Assembly (NCBI GenBank): GCA_944325075.1
Contig: CALUYU010000004.1
Coordinates: 1 to 57,963, forward strand
Direction: 5' to 3'
Source of the DNA: Candidatus Gastranaerophilales bacterium
GTDB taxonomy: Bacteria > Cyanobacteriota > Vampirovibrionia > Gastranaerophilales > Gastranaerophilaceae
Length of the DNA stretch: 57,963 nucleotides
This document shows, piece by piece, positions 48,716 to 57,903 of this stretch. The notes under the pieces were generated by a model that did no database searches, was not told the DNA's origin, and saw nothing but the letters and a program-made list of their open reading frames with translations. The translations under genes were made by a program, and so were the position numbers. The stretch's first letter is position 1. Each line of letters starts with the position of its first letter.

Positions 48716-49066
48716 GTTTTTAAAATTTAAGCCTCACGACTCATAGTGCTTTCTTTTTTGCTTACTTTTTTCTTCTTGGATTATTCGGGGCGTCAGAAAA
48801 CTGGACGTTTCCTGACACCTTACGGGTTCGCTCTGCTCACCCTTCCGAAAATCCGCTTTCTAATAAAAACAATTCGTTTTAAGGCCCGAAAGGGTAAATA
48901 AAATCCCACGACTCATAGCGCTTTCTTTTTGCTTACTTTTTCTTTGTGCTAAAGAAAAAGTAAGTTCAGGATGACATGGGAAATTTTTATTGACCTTTTC
49001 CATGCATCCAACACAGCAATGCGTTATAGGGAAGTGCCTCAGGCACAAAGCACAATCTATATTTAA
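48716..49066. repeat. Gene-free repeat-rich stretch
   Basis: Two imperfect copies of an ACGACTCATAG(T/C)GCTTTC unit followed by TTGCTTACTTTTTCT (near 48735 and 48908); a hairpin around GTCAGAAAAC...GTTTCCTGAC; the unit CACCCTTCCGAAAATCCGC (48839) that recurs at about 52598; and a GTTCAGGATGACAT end of repeat C (48967). The short open frame on the minus strand here is only translated repeat. I see no gene. Confidence 0.6.
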
Positions 49067-50137
49067 CTATTTAACACACAGTTCACAACACATCTGGCAG
49101 GCTCCAAAAACTTTTGCAGCTTTAAGATTTTTTCTAAAACACCGGTAATGAGGTAAGTTAAACGCTTCTTTTACAGAAACTTCCCGCAGATTTCCTATTC
49201 TTTGCGAAAGGCAGGGATAAACATCCCCGGCAGGAGTTATCATCATATTTGAATATGGATATCTGCAAGGTTCATAGATTTCGTTCACCGGACGATCCGC
49301 AGGAGTATTAAAAAATTCTTCAATCTTGGCCAGAGGATCCTTGCTGTATTCAAATTTAGGCGAAAATCTTATCTTTACTTTTGAATGTTTGGCCAGCGCT
49401 GACAATTCATGATAAACCTCTTTAAAATGGTCCATATCAAAATATTTTTCTATAGGATAATTTTTATTAAATTCCGGAACAAAACTATCAAATAAAACTG
49501 AATTTTGTTTTAAGTTATTATTTCTGAGAAAAGATATTGACAAAAAATTAAACTTCATCTCATCGCACATTTTATAAAGCTTAACAAGGTCGTCAAGATT
49601 ATTTTCAAGAACAATAGTTTTGATATCGATCAGAGGCCTTTTGGAGCGTTTATTCATATTTTCAAAATTAGCCATAATTTTTTCAAAAATACCATCTTTG
49701 GCCCGATTTTTGTCATGATTTTTCCCGTAACCGTCAAGAGAAACAGACAAAAGCATCATTTTACTTTTTATAAATGCATCAATGATTTCATCAGTAATTA
49801 AAACCCCGTTTGAAACAACATTAAGTTTCCCAAATGTTTTTTTAGCCGTCTTCATAAGTATATCTATAAAATCTTTTCTGATAAGCGGCTCACCGCCAAC
49901 AAGCGTAACAAAAGAATACCAAGGGATTTGATCAATTATGTCAAACCATTCTTCAGTAGTAAGTTCATCCTTTAGCCTGTCTGCGCCAACATAACAATAC
50001 GGGCACTGCAAATTACACCGATATGTCAGCTCAAAAAAATACCTTAACGGCATAGGAGCCAGACCGGAATTACTATTGTAAGCCGGTAATGCATATAAAT
50101 TTCTACCAATATCAAAAAGGCTTGATAAATTTACCAC
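49067..50137 (-). CDS. Radical SAM/SPASM-domain protein
   Basis: 356 residues from GTG 50137, chosen because AGGAG lies 7 bases upstream (frames to 50167 ATG and 50194 TTG are possible). The radical SAM cluster motif is C41-N-L-Q-C45-P-Y-C48 (TYRCNLQCPYCYVG), with the GGEPL loop for SAM. The C-terminal SPASM part holds CRYPYSN, DVYPCLSQRIGN and CQMCCELC for auxiliary 4Fe-4S clusters. Such enzymes modify peptides or act as cofactor or metalloenzyme maturases; no precursor peptide is obvious nearby. Confidence 0.85.
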   Translation of the reverse strand: MVNLSSLFDIGRNLYALPAYNSNSGLAPMPLRYFFELTYRCNLQCPYCYVGADRLKDELTTEEWFDIIDQIPWYSFVTLVGGEPLIRKDFIDILMKTAKKTFGKLNVVSNGVLITDEIIDAFIKSKMMLLSVSLDGYGKNHDKNRAKDGIFEKIMANFENMNKRSKRPLIDIKTIVLENNLDDLVKLYKMCDEMKFNFLSISFLRNNNLKQNSVLFDSFVPEFNKNYPIEKYFDMDHFKEVYHELSALAKHSKVKIRFSPKFEYSKDPLAKIEEFFNTPADRPVNEIYEPCRYPYSNMMITPAGDVYPCLSQRIGNLREVSVKEAFNLPHYRCFRKNLKAAKVFGACQMCCELCVK

Positions 50138-50223
50138 TATTCTGCTCCTATGAAACAGATCAGACATTACCTGATAAAACGAGATTATGCCCAACCTTGT
50201 TTAAATTATTCTAAAGAAAATAC

Positions 50224-50838
50224 TTATAAAGAACTTTTTTCAACAACTTTATCTATTAAACCGTACTCTTTAGCCTCATAAGCAGAAAGATAATGATCTC
50301 TTTCACAGTCTTCCTTTACTTTCTCATAAGGCTGACCAGAGTTTTCGGCCATAATAGAAATAAGCATTTTTTTCATTCTTAAAATTTCTTTTGCTTCAAT
50401 TTCAATATCAGTAGCCTGACCTTTTGCTCCGCCAAGAGGCTGATGAATCATTATTCTGGCTCCCGGCAAAGCCATCCTTTTACCTTTTGCCCCTGCAGAA
50501 AGTAAAAACGCCCCCATAGATGCGGCTTCACCAAGACAAATCGTACAAACATCTGATTTTATCAAATTCATTGTATCGTATATTGCCATACCGGAAGTTA
50601 TTACACCGCCGGGGCTGTTTATATACAACATAATATCTTTTTCATTATTTTCACTATCTAGTAATAACAACTGGGCAACAACAGAATTGGCAACATCATC
50701 ATCTATTTCAGTACCCAAAAATATAATTCTTTCTCTCAACAGTCTTGAAAAAATATCAAAAGATCTTTCTCCTCTTGAAGAATTCTCAATAACAGTAGGC
50801 ACATAGCCCATAATTTTCATATAAGTTTCCTGATCCAT
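50224..50838 (-). CDS. clpP: ATP-dependent Clp protease proteolytic subunit
   Basis: 204 residues. A serine protease forming the double heptameric barrel that degrades proteins unfolded by ClpX or ClpA/C. Catalytic Ser107 is in GEAASMGAF and His132 in [26 protein letters not shown] is the conserved oxyanion region. No clpX or tig is adjacent here. Start ATG 50838 has GGAGAG upstream. Confidence 0.94.
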   Translation of the reverse strand: MDQETYMKIMGYVPTVIENSSRGERSFDIFSRLLRERIIFLGTEIDDDVANSVVAQLLLLDSENNEKDIMLYINSPGGVITSGMAIYDTMNLIKSDVCTICLGEAASMGAFLLSAGAKGKRMALPGARIMIHQPLGGAKGQATDIEIEAKEILRMKKMLISIMAENSGQPYEKVKEDCERDHYLSAYEAKEYGLIDKVVEKSSL

Positions 50839-50914
50839 ACGTCTCTCCTAGTTACAATAAAATTATATCATAAAAAAGAAATTTAGATATAGTTAAAAGA
50901 TTATAAAATAAAAA

Positions 50915-50939
50915 ATACGGAGCCAATAAGACTCCGTAT
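50915..50939 (-). terminator. Terminator after the EF-hand gene
   Basis: ATACGGAG (50915-50922) pairs with CTCCGTAT (50932-50939). The minus-strand tail is TTTTTATTTTATAA. Confidence 0.75.
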
Positions 50940-50985
50940 AAAATTTTCCCTTTTTCAGCACTTTGTGCCAACTAAGAATAAGTTA

Positions 50986-51546
50986 CTAATCACTAGTATT
51001 GTCACTATATCTATAACTTAAAATACTATACGTATCAGCAGATGAAGAATTTTCATCTCCGTAAAATACTGACATATTAGATGCTGCCTGCATTCTGAAC
51101 TCATCTTCTTTTTTCTGTTTTGAACAATCTACAGTATAAGCAGATATTTCAGCACTTGTAACTCTGCCATCGTGATTTGTATCCATTTCATCAAAATGGT
51201 TTAAAATATTTTCCATTGTACTTGAAGAAAGTCCGCTTGCACCTGAGGCATATAACTGAGTCAATTCAGTTTTTGTCAACCCCTGAGAAGTCATTTGGTT
51301 TGTAAGATTAGTCATCTCTGTAGCGCTTATAATGCCATCTCCATCTTTATCTATATTGGAAAAATTTGTTTGCAGATAAGATGCAAAACTTTGGTTTAAA
51401 AGTCCGGCTGTTTTGGTATCAGTTCTAGCCGCATTAATATTTTCCAAAGTCACACCGTTTGGATACTGAGCGGCAAGATAAGAATATGTATTTGTTAGCC
51501 CTGAATAAATTCCGGCTAATAGGGAACTTCCGCTAGAATTTGCCAT
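50986..51546 (-). CDS. EF-hand calcium-binding protein
   Basis: 186 residues with two canonical EF-hand loops: DKDGDGIISATE (66-77) and DTNHDGRVTSAE (122-133), each with Asp or Asn ligands at 1, 3 and 5 and Glu at 12. The helices around them are Ser/Thr/Gln-rich. No signal peptide is evident. It probably binds calcium as a sensor or buffer; the C-terminus (QKKEDEFRMQAASNMSVFYG) is unassigned. Own terminator downstream. Confidence 0.82.
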   Translation of the reverse strand: MANSSGSSLLAGIYSGLTNTYSYLAAQYPNGVTLENINAARTDTKTAGLLNQSFASYLQTNFSNIDKDGDGIISATEMTNLTNQMTSQGLTKTELTQLYASGASGLSSSTMENILNHFDEMDTNHDGRVTSAEISAYTVDCSKQKKEDEFRMQAASNMSVFYGDENSSSADTYSILSYRYSDNTSD

Positions 51547-51636
51547 AATAATAACCCTCTCGTTAATGTAACATTTTTATTTTAATGTTTTTTTACAAAA
51601 AGTCAACCCTTATTTAAAGGATAAACCTTGTACGGG

Positions 51637-52599
51637 TTAGAACTTCCACGGATAATCATCCGGAACTGTCCAGTTGTATACCTGTAATAGCCGTGCACAA
51701 TACGCCCGATTTCCGGAACCCGGATTCTCAACATAACAACCGGTATAAGAATTATTCTTCAATTCATTTATATCACTCACATTAAATCCATAAGTATTAA
51801 CACGTTTAGTTTTTTCAGAGTTAATATTAAATGCAAACATAAAATAATCTTTTCCATCTACAGTGGTACCATCCAAAAATGTCTTCTCATTCGTGTATAA
51901 AACTATGTGTAAAGCACCGCCGGCAAAATTATAAAACTTTACAATAGATCCATCGGCAAGCCTTACAAGAATACCATCATCCACAAGTTCCTGGGTTGCG
52001 GGATCAAGTTTTTTCTTATCGATTACTTCAGCTTTATTTAAGTACTTGCCAAAATACTTATTAAACCAAGCCAAAACTATTGCATTATTAGATTCCTGAC
52101 CTGACTCAACCCAATCCCAGCCATCTACATCGCCATTTTCGCTTATTGACATTAACTGCGCCTGCGCCAAAGTTGTATAAGCCTTTTTTAGTTTTGACAT
52201 TGTTACATTTTCTCGATATTTAGCCATCAATGTCGGCAGCGTCATCGCAGCTACTACTCCGATTATGCCTAGGGTTATTAGAACTTCTGCCAAGGTAAAC
52301 GCGACCTTGCGAGGCCAGTGGTGCCTGAGGCACTGCCATATTATGCTGCGCTCTTCAGTATTCAACGTAATATTATTGTAGGTTTGGAATACTTGTACAA
52401 CATTAGATTTTTGTGTACAGATTGTCGCACATTTTTGTCGGCGGCTAGATCCTGAAATACTCTGCGAGCACCCTCCCTTGTAAGCCTCCTTTTCGTCGGC
52501 AACAAGAGGAGATGCAAGTTCAGGATGACAGCTGGTTGATTTTTGAATTTCATTATTTTTGTTGGGGTAGAAACCCCAACCTACATTATCTTTGTTCAC
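51637..52599 (-). CDS. Type IV prepilin-like protein 5, repeat-built leader
   Basis: 320 residues from GTG 52599; this start is uncertain because AAGG abuts it and no better ATG exists in frame. The pilin signal AFTLAEVLITLGIIGVVAAMTLP has F1 at base 52299, Ala at -1 and Glu at +5. The mature part is about 220 residues and ends WTVPDDYPWKF. The 100-residue leader includes a variant of palindromic repeat A (VGWGFYPN) and a full repeat C (HPELASPLVADEKEAYKGG). No long G tract is present, only GGGG after an out-of-frame ATG at about 52673. Its sisters at 5748, 8932, 40033 and 47554 share signal and mostly tail. Confidence 0.75.
   Translation of the reverse strand: MNKDNVGWGFYPNKNNEIQKSTSCHPELASPLVADEKEAYKGGCSQSISGSSRRQKCATICTQKSNVVQVFQTYNNITLNTEERSIIWQCLRHHWPRKVAFTLAEVLITLGIIGVVAAMTLPTLMAKYRENVTMSKLKKAYTTLAQAQLMSISENGDVDGWDWVESGQESNNAIVLAWFNKYFGKYLNKAEVIDKKKLDPATQELVDDGILVRLADGSIVKFYNFAGGALHIVLYTNEKTFLDGTTVDGKDYFMFAFNINSEKTKRVNTYGFNVSDINELKNNSYTGCYVENPGSGNRAYCARLLQVYNWTVPDDYPWKF
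52431..52584 (-). repeat. Dispersed repeats C and A-variant inside prepilin leader 5
   Basis: Minus-strand repeat C (52431-52531), resembling 5941-6051, and GTTGGGGTAGAAACCCCAAC with CTAC at 52561-52584, a variant of palindromic repeat A. Both are read in the prepilin frame. Confidence 0.7.
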
Positions 52600-52724
52600 C
52601 CTTCCGAAAATTCGCTTTGTGCCAAAGAAAAAAGTAGGTTTGCGAGGGAGGACAAGAACTTCTCCCCATTAAAACGTAAATACTTACAAATTTTGGGGAC
52701 TGTAATTATCTGTTTTAGCGTTTT

Positions 52725-54356
52725 TTATTTTTTTATTTTCTGTCCGCTTTTACTGCGAAGTAAAGCAAGTTCCATTTCCTGAAGTCTGTCATTTTTTGCT
52801 TTGAAGTCCTCATCTACTGTCCCGTTTTTGCTCTCAATTGAAGAACTTCCTGATGAGGAAACCGGGGTGTCATAATTAGCGGAAATCTTACTTTCAGATG
52901 AAGATGAACTGTATTTAGAATAATCATCGTTAATCAATGAAATTTCTCCACCGGTACCGCTTTCTTCATTTGCTTTTGCAGAGTTATATTCTTGCAAGAA
53001 CGTATTTGAGTCAACTTCCTGACCATCAACCATATATTTGCCTTCTTGAACAGTAAATGTTTTAGGTTCATCGCTTCCGTTTACATAAACATCAGTAGTT
53101 GATCCCGGTGAAAAACCTGCATTAACAACATTTTGATCCATAGACTGCGCGGCATTATACTGCTCTTCTGAGACTTGGTAGCCATTACAATAATATTGTC
53201 CATCACGTTCTTCTAATGCTCCGGTATTCTGACCTTGTCCGATGGCAGCCTGCGGGTCAGACATATCAGGAGAATTACTTATAGCAGCTTCCTGAGAATC
53301 CGGTTGCTGGCTCTGCATTTGCTCAAGTTTTTGCTGTCCTTCTTCCACACCGGCAGTCAACTCTTTATTTGCCTGAACAGTTTCTTTATTTGTTTGGATT
53401 GCGGCTTTTTCTTTTGATTCTGTCGTTTTTACCTGTTCTGCAGCAGCAGAATCATTTTGCTCTGCCTCTTTAACTTGGGTTTCACTTTGTTCAACAGCGC
53501 TGTCAGCTTCAGCCTTTTCTTGCTCTGCCGCTTCCAAATCCTTTTTGGCTTGTGCCTCCTCTTGCTGGGCAGCTTTCAGATCCGCTTGTGCCTTATTAAT
53601 TGCAGCTGTATTAGGATTATCTGTTGTAGCCGCACTCTTTGCGGCATTTAATGCTTGCTCTGCAGAGGCGACTTTCTGCGTTGCATTTGTTAAGTTATCT
53701 TTTGCCAATTGAACTTTATTTGCTGCCTCCTCTTGTGTTCCTTTATTTGCTTCTAAAGTTTCTTTACTTTGGTTAACATTTTCAGAAGACTCTGCCTTTG
53801 TCTTTTGTGCATTATCAGATTCCTTAGCTGCTGACTGAACATCATGACCTGATTGTACTTCCTGGTTTTGAATTTCCCGCTGTTCAGCAACTGCCTCATC
53901 GACTGCAGGTTTTAAGTCCTCTGCATTAGAAGCCTGCTCCATCTTATTAAGCGCTTCTTGACCGTCCACTTTATTTGAGTCTTTTTTGCTAAATACAGAG
54001 AAAGTACTGCCAATACTATTCATTAAGGATCCCAGGCCGCTTTTAGTACTTTTTGACTCTCCACCTGAAGTCTGCTGAACATTTGAGCTTGATGAAGTCT
54101 GTTCCGCCTTTTGATTTGATAAGGACTCAAGCCGATCCCACAATGCTTGACGTTGTTCAGAAGTCGAAGCTTTTGGATTTGAGGTCGTTTTTACAGAATT
54201 AGAAAACGGATTTGTTTTATTTTGGAGCCATACACTACTATCCCATTTAGATTGTTGAATAGTTGCATTTGAAGATGCAGTAAGAGAAGAACCATTTTTG
54301 TCAAACTGATACTTCCTGACATTCATTCCAAATTGTAAATTAAAATCAACCCCCAT
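52725..54356 (-). CDS. Large coiled-coil protein of unknown function
   Basis: 543 residues. A long Ala/Gln/Glu/Lys-rich heptad-type coiled coil occupies about residues 130-350 (e.g. KVQLAKDNLTNATQKVASAE, KADLKAAQQEEAQAKKDLEA). It is flanked by a Ser/Thr-rich N-terminus that begins GVDFNLQFGMNVRKYQF and a C-terminal region with two short repeats read as YYCNGYQVSEEQYNAA and YMVDGQEVDSNTFLQ. There is no Cys-rich or enzymatic motif and no clear signal peptide. It could be a structural or secreted effector-like protein; family unknown. Confidence 0.6.
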   Translation of the reverse strand: MGVDFNLQFGMNVRKYQFDKNGSSLTASSNATIQQSKWDSSVWLQNKTNPFSNSVKTTSNPKASTSEQRQALWDRLESLSNQKAEQTSSSSNVQQTSGGESKSTKSGLGSLMNSIGSTFSVFSKKDSNKVDGQEALNKMEQASNAEDLKPAVDEAVAEQREIQNQEVQSGHDVQSAAKESDNAQKTKAESSENVNQSKETLEANKGTQEEAANKVQLAKDNLTNATQKVASAEQALNAAKSAATTDNPNTAAINKAQADLKAAQQEEAQAKKDLEAAEQEKAEADSAVEQSETQVKEAEQNDSAAAEQVKTTESKEKAAIQTNKETVQANKELTAGVEEGQQKLEQMQSQQPDSQEAAISNSPDMSDPQAAIGQGQNTGALEERDGQYYCNGYQVSEEQYNAAQSMDQNVVNAGFSPGSTTDVYVNGSDEPKTFTVQEGKYMVDGQEVDSNTFLQEYNSAKANEESGTGGEISLINDDYSKYSSSSSESKISANYDTPVSSSGSSSIESKNGTVDEDFKAKNDRLQEMELALLRSKSGQKIKK

Positions 54357-54522
54357 AGCTGCACCTCTTTTCTAGTTCAATGCAGCTAAAACATCTCATA
54401 TAAACTTTATTATTAATATATGTTAACATATCTCTCTTGTATAATATCCTATATAATTAATAAAAATTTTATTCCGTAAAGTTTGCGTATTATTCATATT
54501 TTGTTACAATTCTTTAACCACA

Positions 54523-54556
54523 AAAACGGACGAAATTTTTACAATTCGTCCGTTTT
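54523..54556 (-). terminator. Terminator after the ArsB/NhaD permease gene
   Basis: AAAACGGACGAA (54523-54534) pairs exactly with TTCGTCCGTTTT (54545-54556) around a 10-base loop, with T runs on both sides. Confidence 0.85.
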
Positions 54557-54582
54557 ACTAAAAATATTCTGTAACTATTAGA

Positions 54583-55914
54583 TTACCTAAGATACTTAAA
54601 ATACAAATATAAAGAACTTAGGGCAAGAGAAATAAAGGTTACAAGCGCCCCATATTTCAAATAACGCATAAAAGAAATCGGATGACCTTTAGCAGCAGCG
54701 GTTTCGCTGACAAGAACATTCGCGGCCGCACCGATAATTGTAAGGTTTCCGCCCAAGCAAGCCCCAAGAGACAGTGCCCACCACATAGGATTATGCCCAG
54801 AACCGGCATAAGGAATAGTTGACTGAACTTGAGCTATTAAAGGAGCCATTGTTGCCGTATAAGGAATATTATCAACAATTCCGGATAAAATTCCAGAGCC
54901 CCACAAAATCAACATTGTTGCTACGCTTAAACTTCCATTTGTAAACTCAATTAATTTTTGCGCCAAATAGCTGATTCCACCGTTAGCTTCAAATCCGCCT
55001 ATTATTATAAATAAACCTATAAAGAAAAATATCGTAAGCCATTCAACATCTTTATAAATCTCTTTTGGTTTTTCAAAAATTAATAAAAAGCTTGCACCAG
55101 CGACCGCAAATACATATGCAGAAATATGAGTTATATCATGAGTTACAAATCCCAATATTACAAAGAATAATGTTATCATCGAGCGGATCATTAACCCTTT
55201 ATCCGTGATAGTTCTGGAATTATCCAGCTCAGCAACATGTTTCATCTTATCAGGAGTTGCAGTAAGCTGTTTTCTGAACATAAAAATAAGCACCCCGACA
55301 ACAACAAGGAATATTAAAGTAACAATATCAGTAAGTTCAAGTAAAAAATCAAGGAAACTTAAGCCTGCCTTAGCTCCAATTATAATGTTTGGAGGATCAC
55401 CTATTAAAGTCGCAGTTCCACCTATATTTGACGCAATGACTTCAGTAATTAAAAAAGGTATAGGATCAATTTTAAATTCATTAGCAATAACAAACGTAAC
55501 CGGCATAATAAGAACTACAGTTGTTACATTATCCAAAAAAGCCGATGCAAAAGCAGTAAATGCCGCAAGTGCAAAAAGAACACGCTTGGGATGCCCTTTA
55601 GTAAATTTTAAAAGTGCTATCGCCATCCATTTAAACACTCCGCTTTGGCTTGCAATATGAACAATAATCATCATACCTACAAGGAGAAAAATAACATCAA
55701 ACTCAATATAATCAAACACAGATCGAATATAATTTCCCGTCTGCGGATCCACATACCCTTTAAAAGGCAGCAGACCAAGGAGCATAGTAAGCGATGCGCC
55801 TATAAGCGCAACTACCGATTTTTGAATTTTTTCCGCTGCAATAAAGATGTATGCAACGAGTAAAATAGCGCCGGAAATAATCATTCCATGTGAAGATATA
55901 ATATTTGATAGCAT
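54583..55914 (-). CDS. ArsB/NhaD family ion transporter
   Basis: 443 residues, about 11-12 transmembrane helices. The ion-transporter superfamily motifs are clear: SAFLDNVTTVVLIMPVTFVI, then NIGGTATLIGDPPNIIIGA, and the mirrored half with GIVDNIPYTATMAPLI and CLGGNLTIIGAAANVLVSE. The family includes NhaD Na+/H+ antiporters, ArsB arsenite pumps and the P protein; substrate cannot be told. GAGGA precedes ATG 55914. It is not accompanied by arsenic genes. Confidence 0.88.
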   Translation of the reverse strand: MLSNIISSHGMIISGAILLVAYIFIAAEKIQKSVVALIGASLTMLLGLLPFKGYVDPQTGNYIRSVFDYIEFDVIFLLVGMMIIVHIASQSGVFKWMAIALLKFTKGHPKRVLFALAAFTAFASAFLDNVTTVVLIMPVTFVIANEFKIDPIPFLITEVIASNIGGTATLIGDPPNIIIGAKAGLSFLDFLLELTDIVTLIFLVVVGVLIFMFRKQLTATPDKMKHVAELDNSRTITDKGLMIRSMITLFFVILGFVTHDITHISAYVFAVAGASFLLIFEKPKEIYKDVEWLTIFFFIGLFIIIGGFEANGGISYLAQKLIEFTNGSLSVATMLILWGSGILSGIVDNIPYTATMAPLIAQVQSTIPYAGSGHNPMWWALSLGACLGGNLTIIGAAANVLVSETAAAKGHPISFMRYLKYGALVTFISLALSSLYLYFKYLR

Positions 55915-55984
55915 AATTTCCTCCTCGTTTGTATATTATACCATAAACAAACAAAAGAGAAGGAAATTATTAAGCGAATTAAAA

Positions 55985-57709
55985 TTATTCCTGAAGAAGT
56001 TTATCAGCAAGCTCTGTTTCAAGACGCCCGTTAAGAGTTTTGCTAATTTTTTGGAGCTTCCGGGCAATTAATTCCATATTGTCAGTCCAAATAAAATTCT
56101 CCGTCACATATTTTTCTGCTTTATCAAAATCAGCATCAATCTGTATCCGTACAATTTCAGCAAGCATTTCTTTTGCAATCGGTACAACCTTATCAATATT
56201 TACATGAATTTTACCATCAATAATATCATAAGCGCCGCGTTCTGCAAAATACTTATTCTGCATTACTGTACGGACTCTGTGAGCCTGAGAAAAGGTTGGT
56301 TTGGATTTAAGAAAATTATCGGTAATTGTTGTAACAATAATTTGTTTCCGCTGCTCTTCAGAATACATACCAAGTTTGGTAAGAAGATCAATAAAAGCCA
56401 GTGAACCCATATCCGCCTTATTTTCTTCAATAATATTGCGGTATTTACCAAGTTTTTCATTACCATGCCGTGGTCCAAGCGAATGAGCGTTTTCATGCCC
56501 TATCGTAAACCAGTGATCCGCCTCATCCAGATAGTATTTGTGCTGCTCCTTATCAAGTATCTCGTCAAGTCTTTCCTGAAGTTTTTTCATATCACTGACA
56601 AATCTTATTTGGCGGTGATAAACATTTCTCCTGCCGCCGCCGATAGTAAGGGACAATTTGTCATCATTAGGAAGATTTTCTGCAAGAGTAATTCCTCCTC
56701 TGTATTCACCGACATCTCCGGCCGCCTGAACCATATCAACATCAACCATAGTTTGTTTAGCATCTGAATCAGGATTAATGTTCTGTTCATATTCATCGGC
56801 AAACGGCATATTCTTTGCAAGAATAGGAAGATACTGTTTAATTGCCATTAAGGCTTCCGTACCTTTTTTATTAACAATACCAACACGTCCGCCAAGAAAA
56901 TCTTTAGGGATAGGAGAAATATTATTTTGCTCCAAGAGATTTTTTAATTCAGGATTTTCAATAACAGTTCCGGTCATCTCATCAGCATAGTTTTCTCTGG
57001 TAATAGTAAACTCCAAAGGAGTATCCTGAAGTGAAGCCCATTTTTTATCAGCATAGGCATCAAGCATAGGATCAGCTTTTCTTAGCGCCGCAGACTGAAG
57101 TTTTAAGTATTCATTAAAATCGGAATTTGTGGAATAAGAAGCTGCTTTATCCAATTCATCGGCAATTTTAGCGAAATCATCTTTAAATTTATCAATATAA
57201 TCAATACCAACAAGCTCGTCTCCGTCACGTTCAACAACAGAACGCTGAGTAAGAATTGCTCTGACCTTATCAGTCTTGCCTTCGTTAAGCATCTTAATAA
57301 GAATTCCGTGGAATTCATCTTTGCTCAAATCAGCCGGATAAACACCTTTCCCCGCCCTTGCCGGAACTTCTTTTGCAAGAAAAATAGGATTTGACATTGT
57401 ATCTATAGCATTTACGCCCTTCTGAGCATCAAAAAGAATTTTTGTTAATTCGGCCTGGCGATTTCCGTTTTTAATTTCTTTCTCAAGATATTCTTTAAAG
57501 GAAAGATTATCTGCATTATCAAGCTGCATATTAACTTTTTCAATTATATCTGCCGCCCGAACCAGATGTTTTAAAGCCTGTTTGTCTCCTTCATCTAATT
57601 CAAGATACTCAGGGGCATCAGCTTTCAAAAATTTTTTTGTCATAAGATAATCTTTATGAGTTCTTTTTTCTAACTCTTCTATTGATAAATTTAGTGTATA
57701 TTCAGTCAT
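55985..57709 (-). CDS. Zinc metallopeptidase, M49-like (dipeptidyl peptidase III-related)
   Basis: 574 residues from ATG 57709 (AAGGAG 8 bases upstream). No signal peptide. The zinc site is HENAH at 405-409 with the third ligand expected in EENKAD (428-433). The second motif is typical of M49 peptidases, but the first is the normal five-residue HExxH rather than the HExxGH of classical DPP III. YRGGITLAENLPND and RRNVYHRQIRF nearby are also family-like. It likely removes dipeptides in the cytoplasm. Confidence 0.72.
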   Translation of the reverse strand: MTEYTLNLSIEELEKRTHKDYLMTKKFLKADAPEYLELDEGDKQALKHLVRAADIIEKVNMQLDNADNLSFKEYLEKEIKNGNRQAELTKILFDAQKGVNAIDTMSNPIFLAKEVPARAGKGVYPADLSKDEFHGILIKMLNEGKTDKVRAILTQRSVVERDGDELVGIDYIDKFKDDFAKIADELDKAASYSTNSDFNEYLKLQSAALRKADPMLDAYADKKWASLQDTPLEFTITRENYADEMTGTVIENPELKNLLEQNNISPIPKDFLGGRVGIVNKKGTEALMAIKQYLPILAKNMPFADEYEQNINPDSDAKQTMVDVDMVQAAGDVGEYRGGITLAENLPNDDKLSLTIGGGRRNVYHRQIRFVSDMKKLQERLDEILDKEQHKYYLDEADHWFTIGHENAHSLGPRHGNEKLGKYRNIIEENKADMGSLAFIDLLTKLGMYSEEQRKQIIVTTITDNFLKSKPTFSQAHRVRTVMQNKYFAERGAYDIIDGKIHVNIDKVVPIAKEMLAEIVRIQIDADFDKAEKYVTENFIWTDNMELIARKLQKISKTLNGRLETELADKLLQE

Positions 57710-57833
57710 AATAAAGCTCCTTTTCCCGAGGAGGATTATAACATTTTTATTAGGAATTAGCAATAGCAAATTGCCCAAACGTGACAAATCAAAAGGATTT
57801 TATAATTATTTATAAATAAATTAATTTATTATC

Positions 57834-57861
57834 TTGCAAAAATTTTTGTTTGGACTATAAT
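57834..57861 (+). promoter_or_regulatory. Promoter of the tRNA gene at the right edge
   Basis: TTGCAA (57834-57839), 16-base spacer, TATAAT (57856-57861), followed 25 bases later by the tRNA-like start GCGGAAGTAGCTCAG. Confidence 0.6.
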
Positions 57862-57885
57862 AAGTAATGTAACTAAATATTTTAT

Positions 57886-57903
57886 GCGGAAGTAGCTCAG
57901 TTG
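57886..57903 (+). tRNA. 5' fragment of a tRNA gene, interrupted
   Basis: GCGGAAGTAGCTCAGTTG is a standard acceptor-stem and D-arm beginning. The next bases do not continue a tRNA: there is no anticodon arm, TTCGA or matching 3' acceptor strand. At 57941-57956 the sequence GGCTCTACCAACTGAG is the reverse complement of a normal CTCAGTTGGTAGAGCC D-arm. This looks like a fold-back chimera at a contig end. The isotype cannot be read. Confidence 0.5.

Noticed and set aside
48860-49048. Short minus-strand open frame
   Set aside because: Its translation is that of dispersed repeat units (PCHPEL..., MSRGILF). There is no ribosome site, and the same units occur elsewhere without an open frame.
52599-52680. 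GGGG after an ATG upstream of prepilin 5 as another phase switch
   Set aside because: Removing one G would open the frame, but four G are too few for a hypermutable tract and no ribosome site precedes that ATG.
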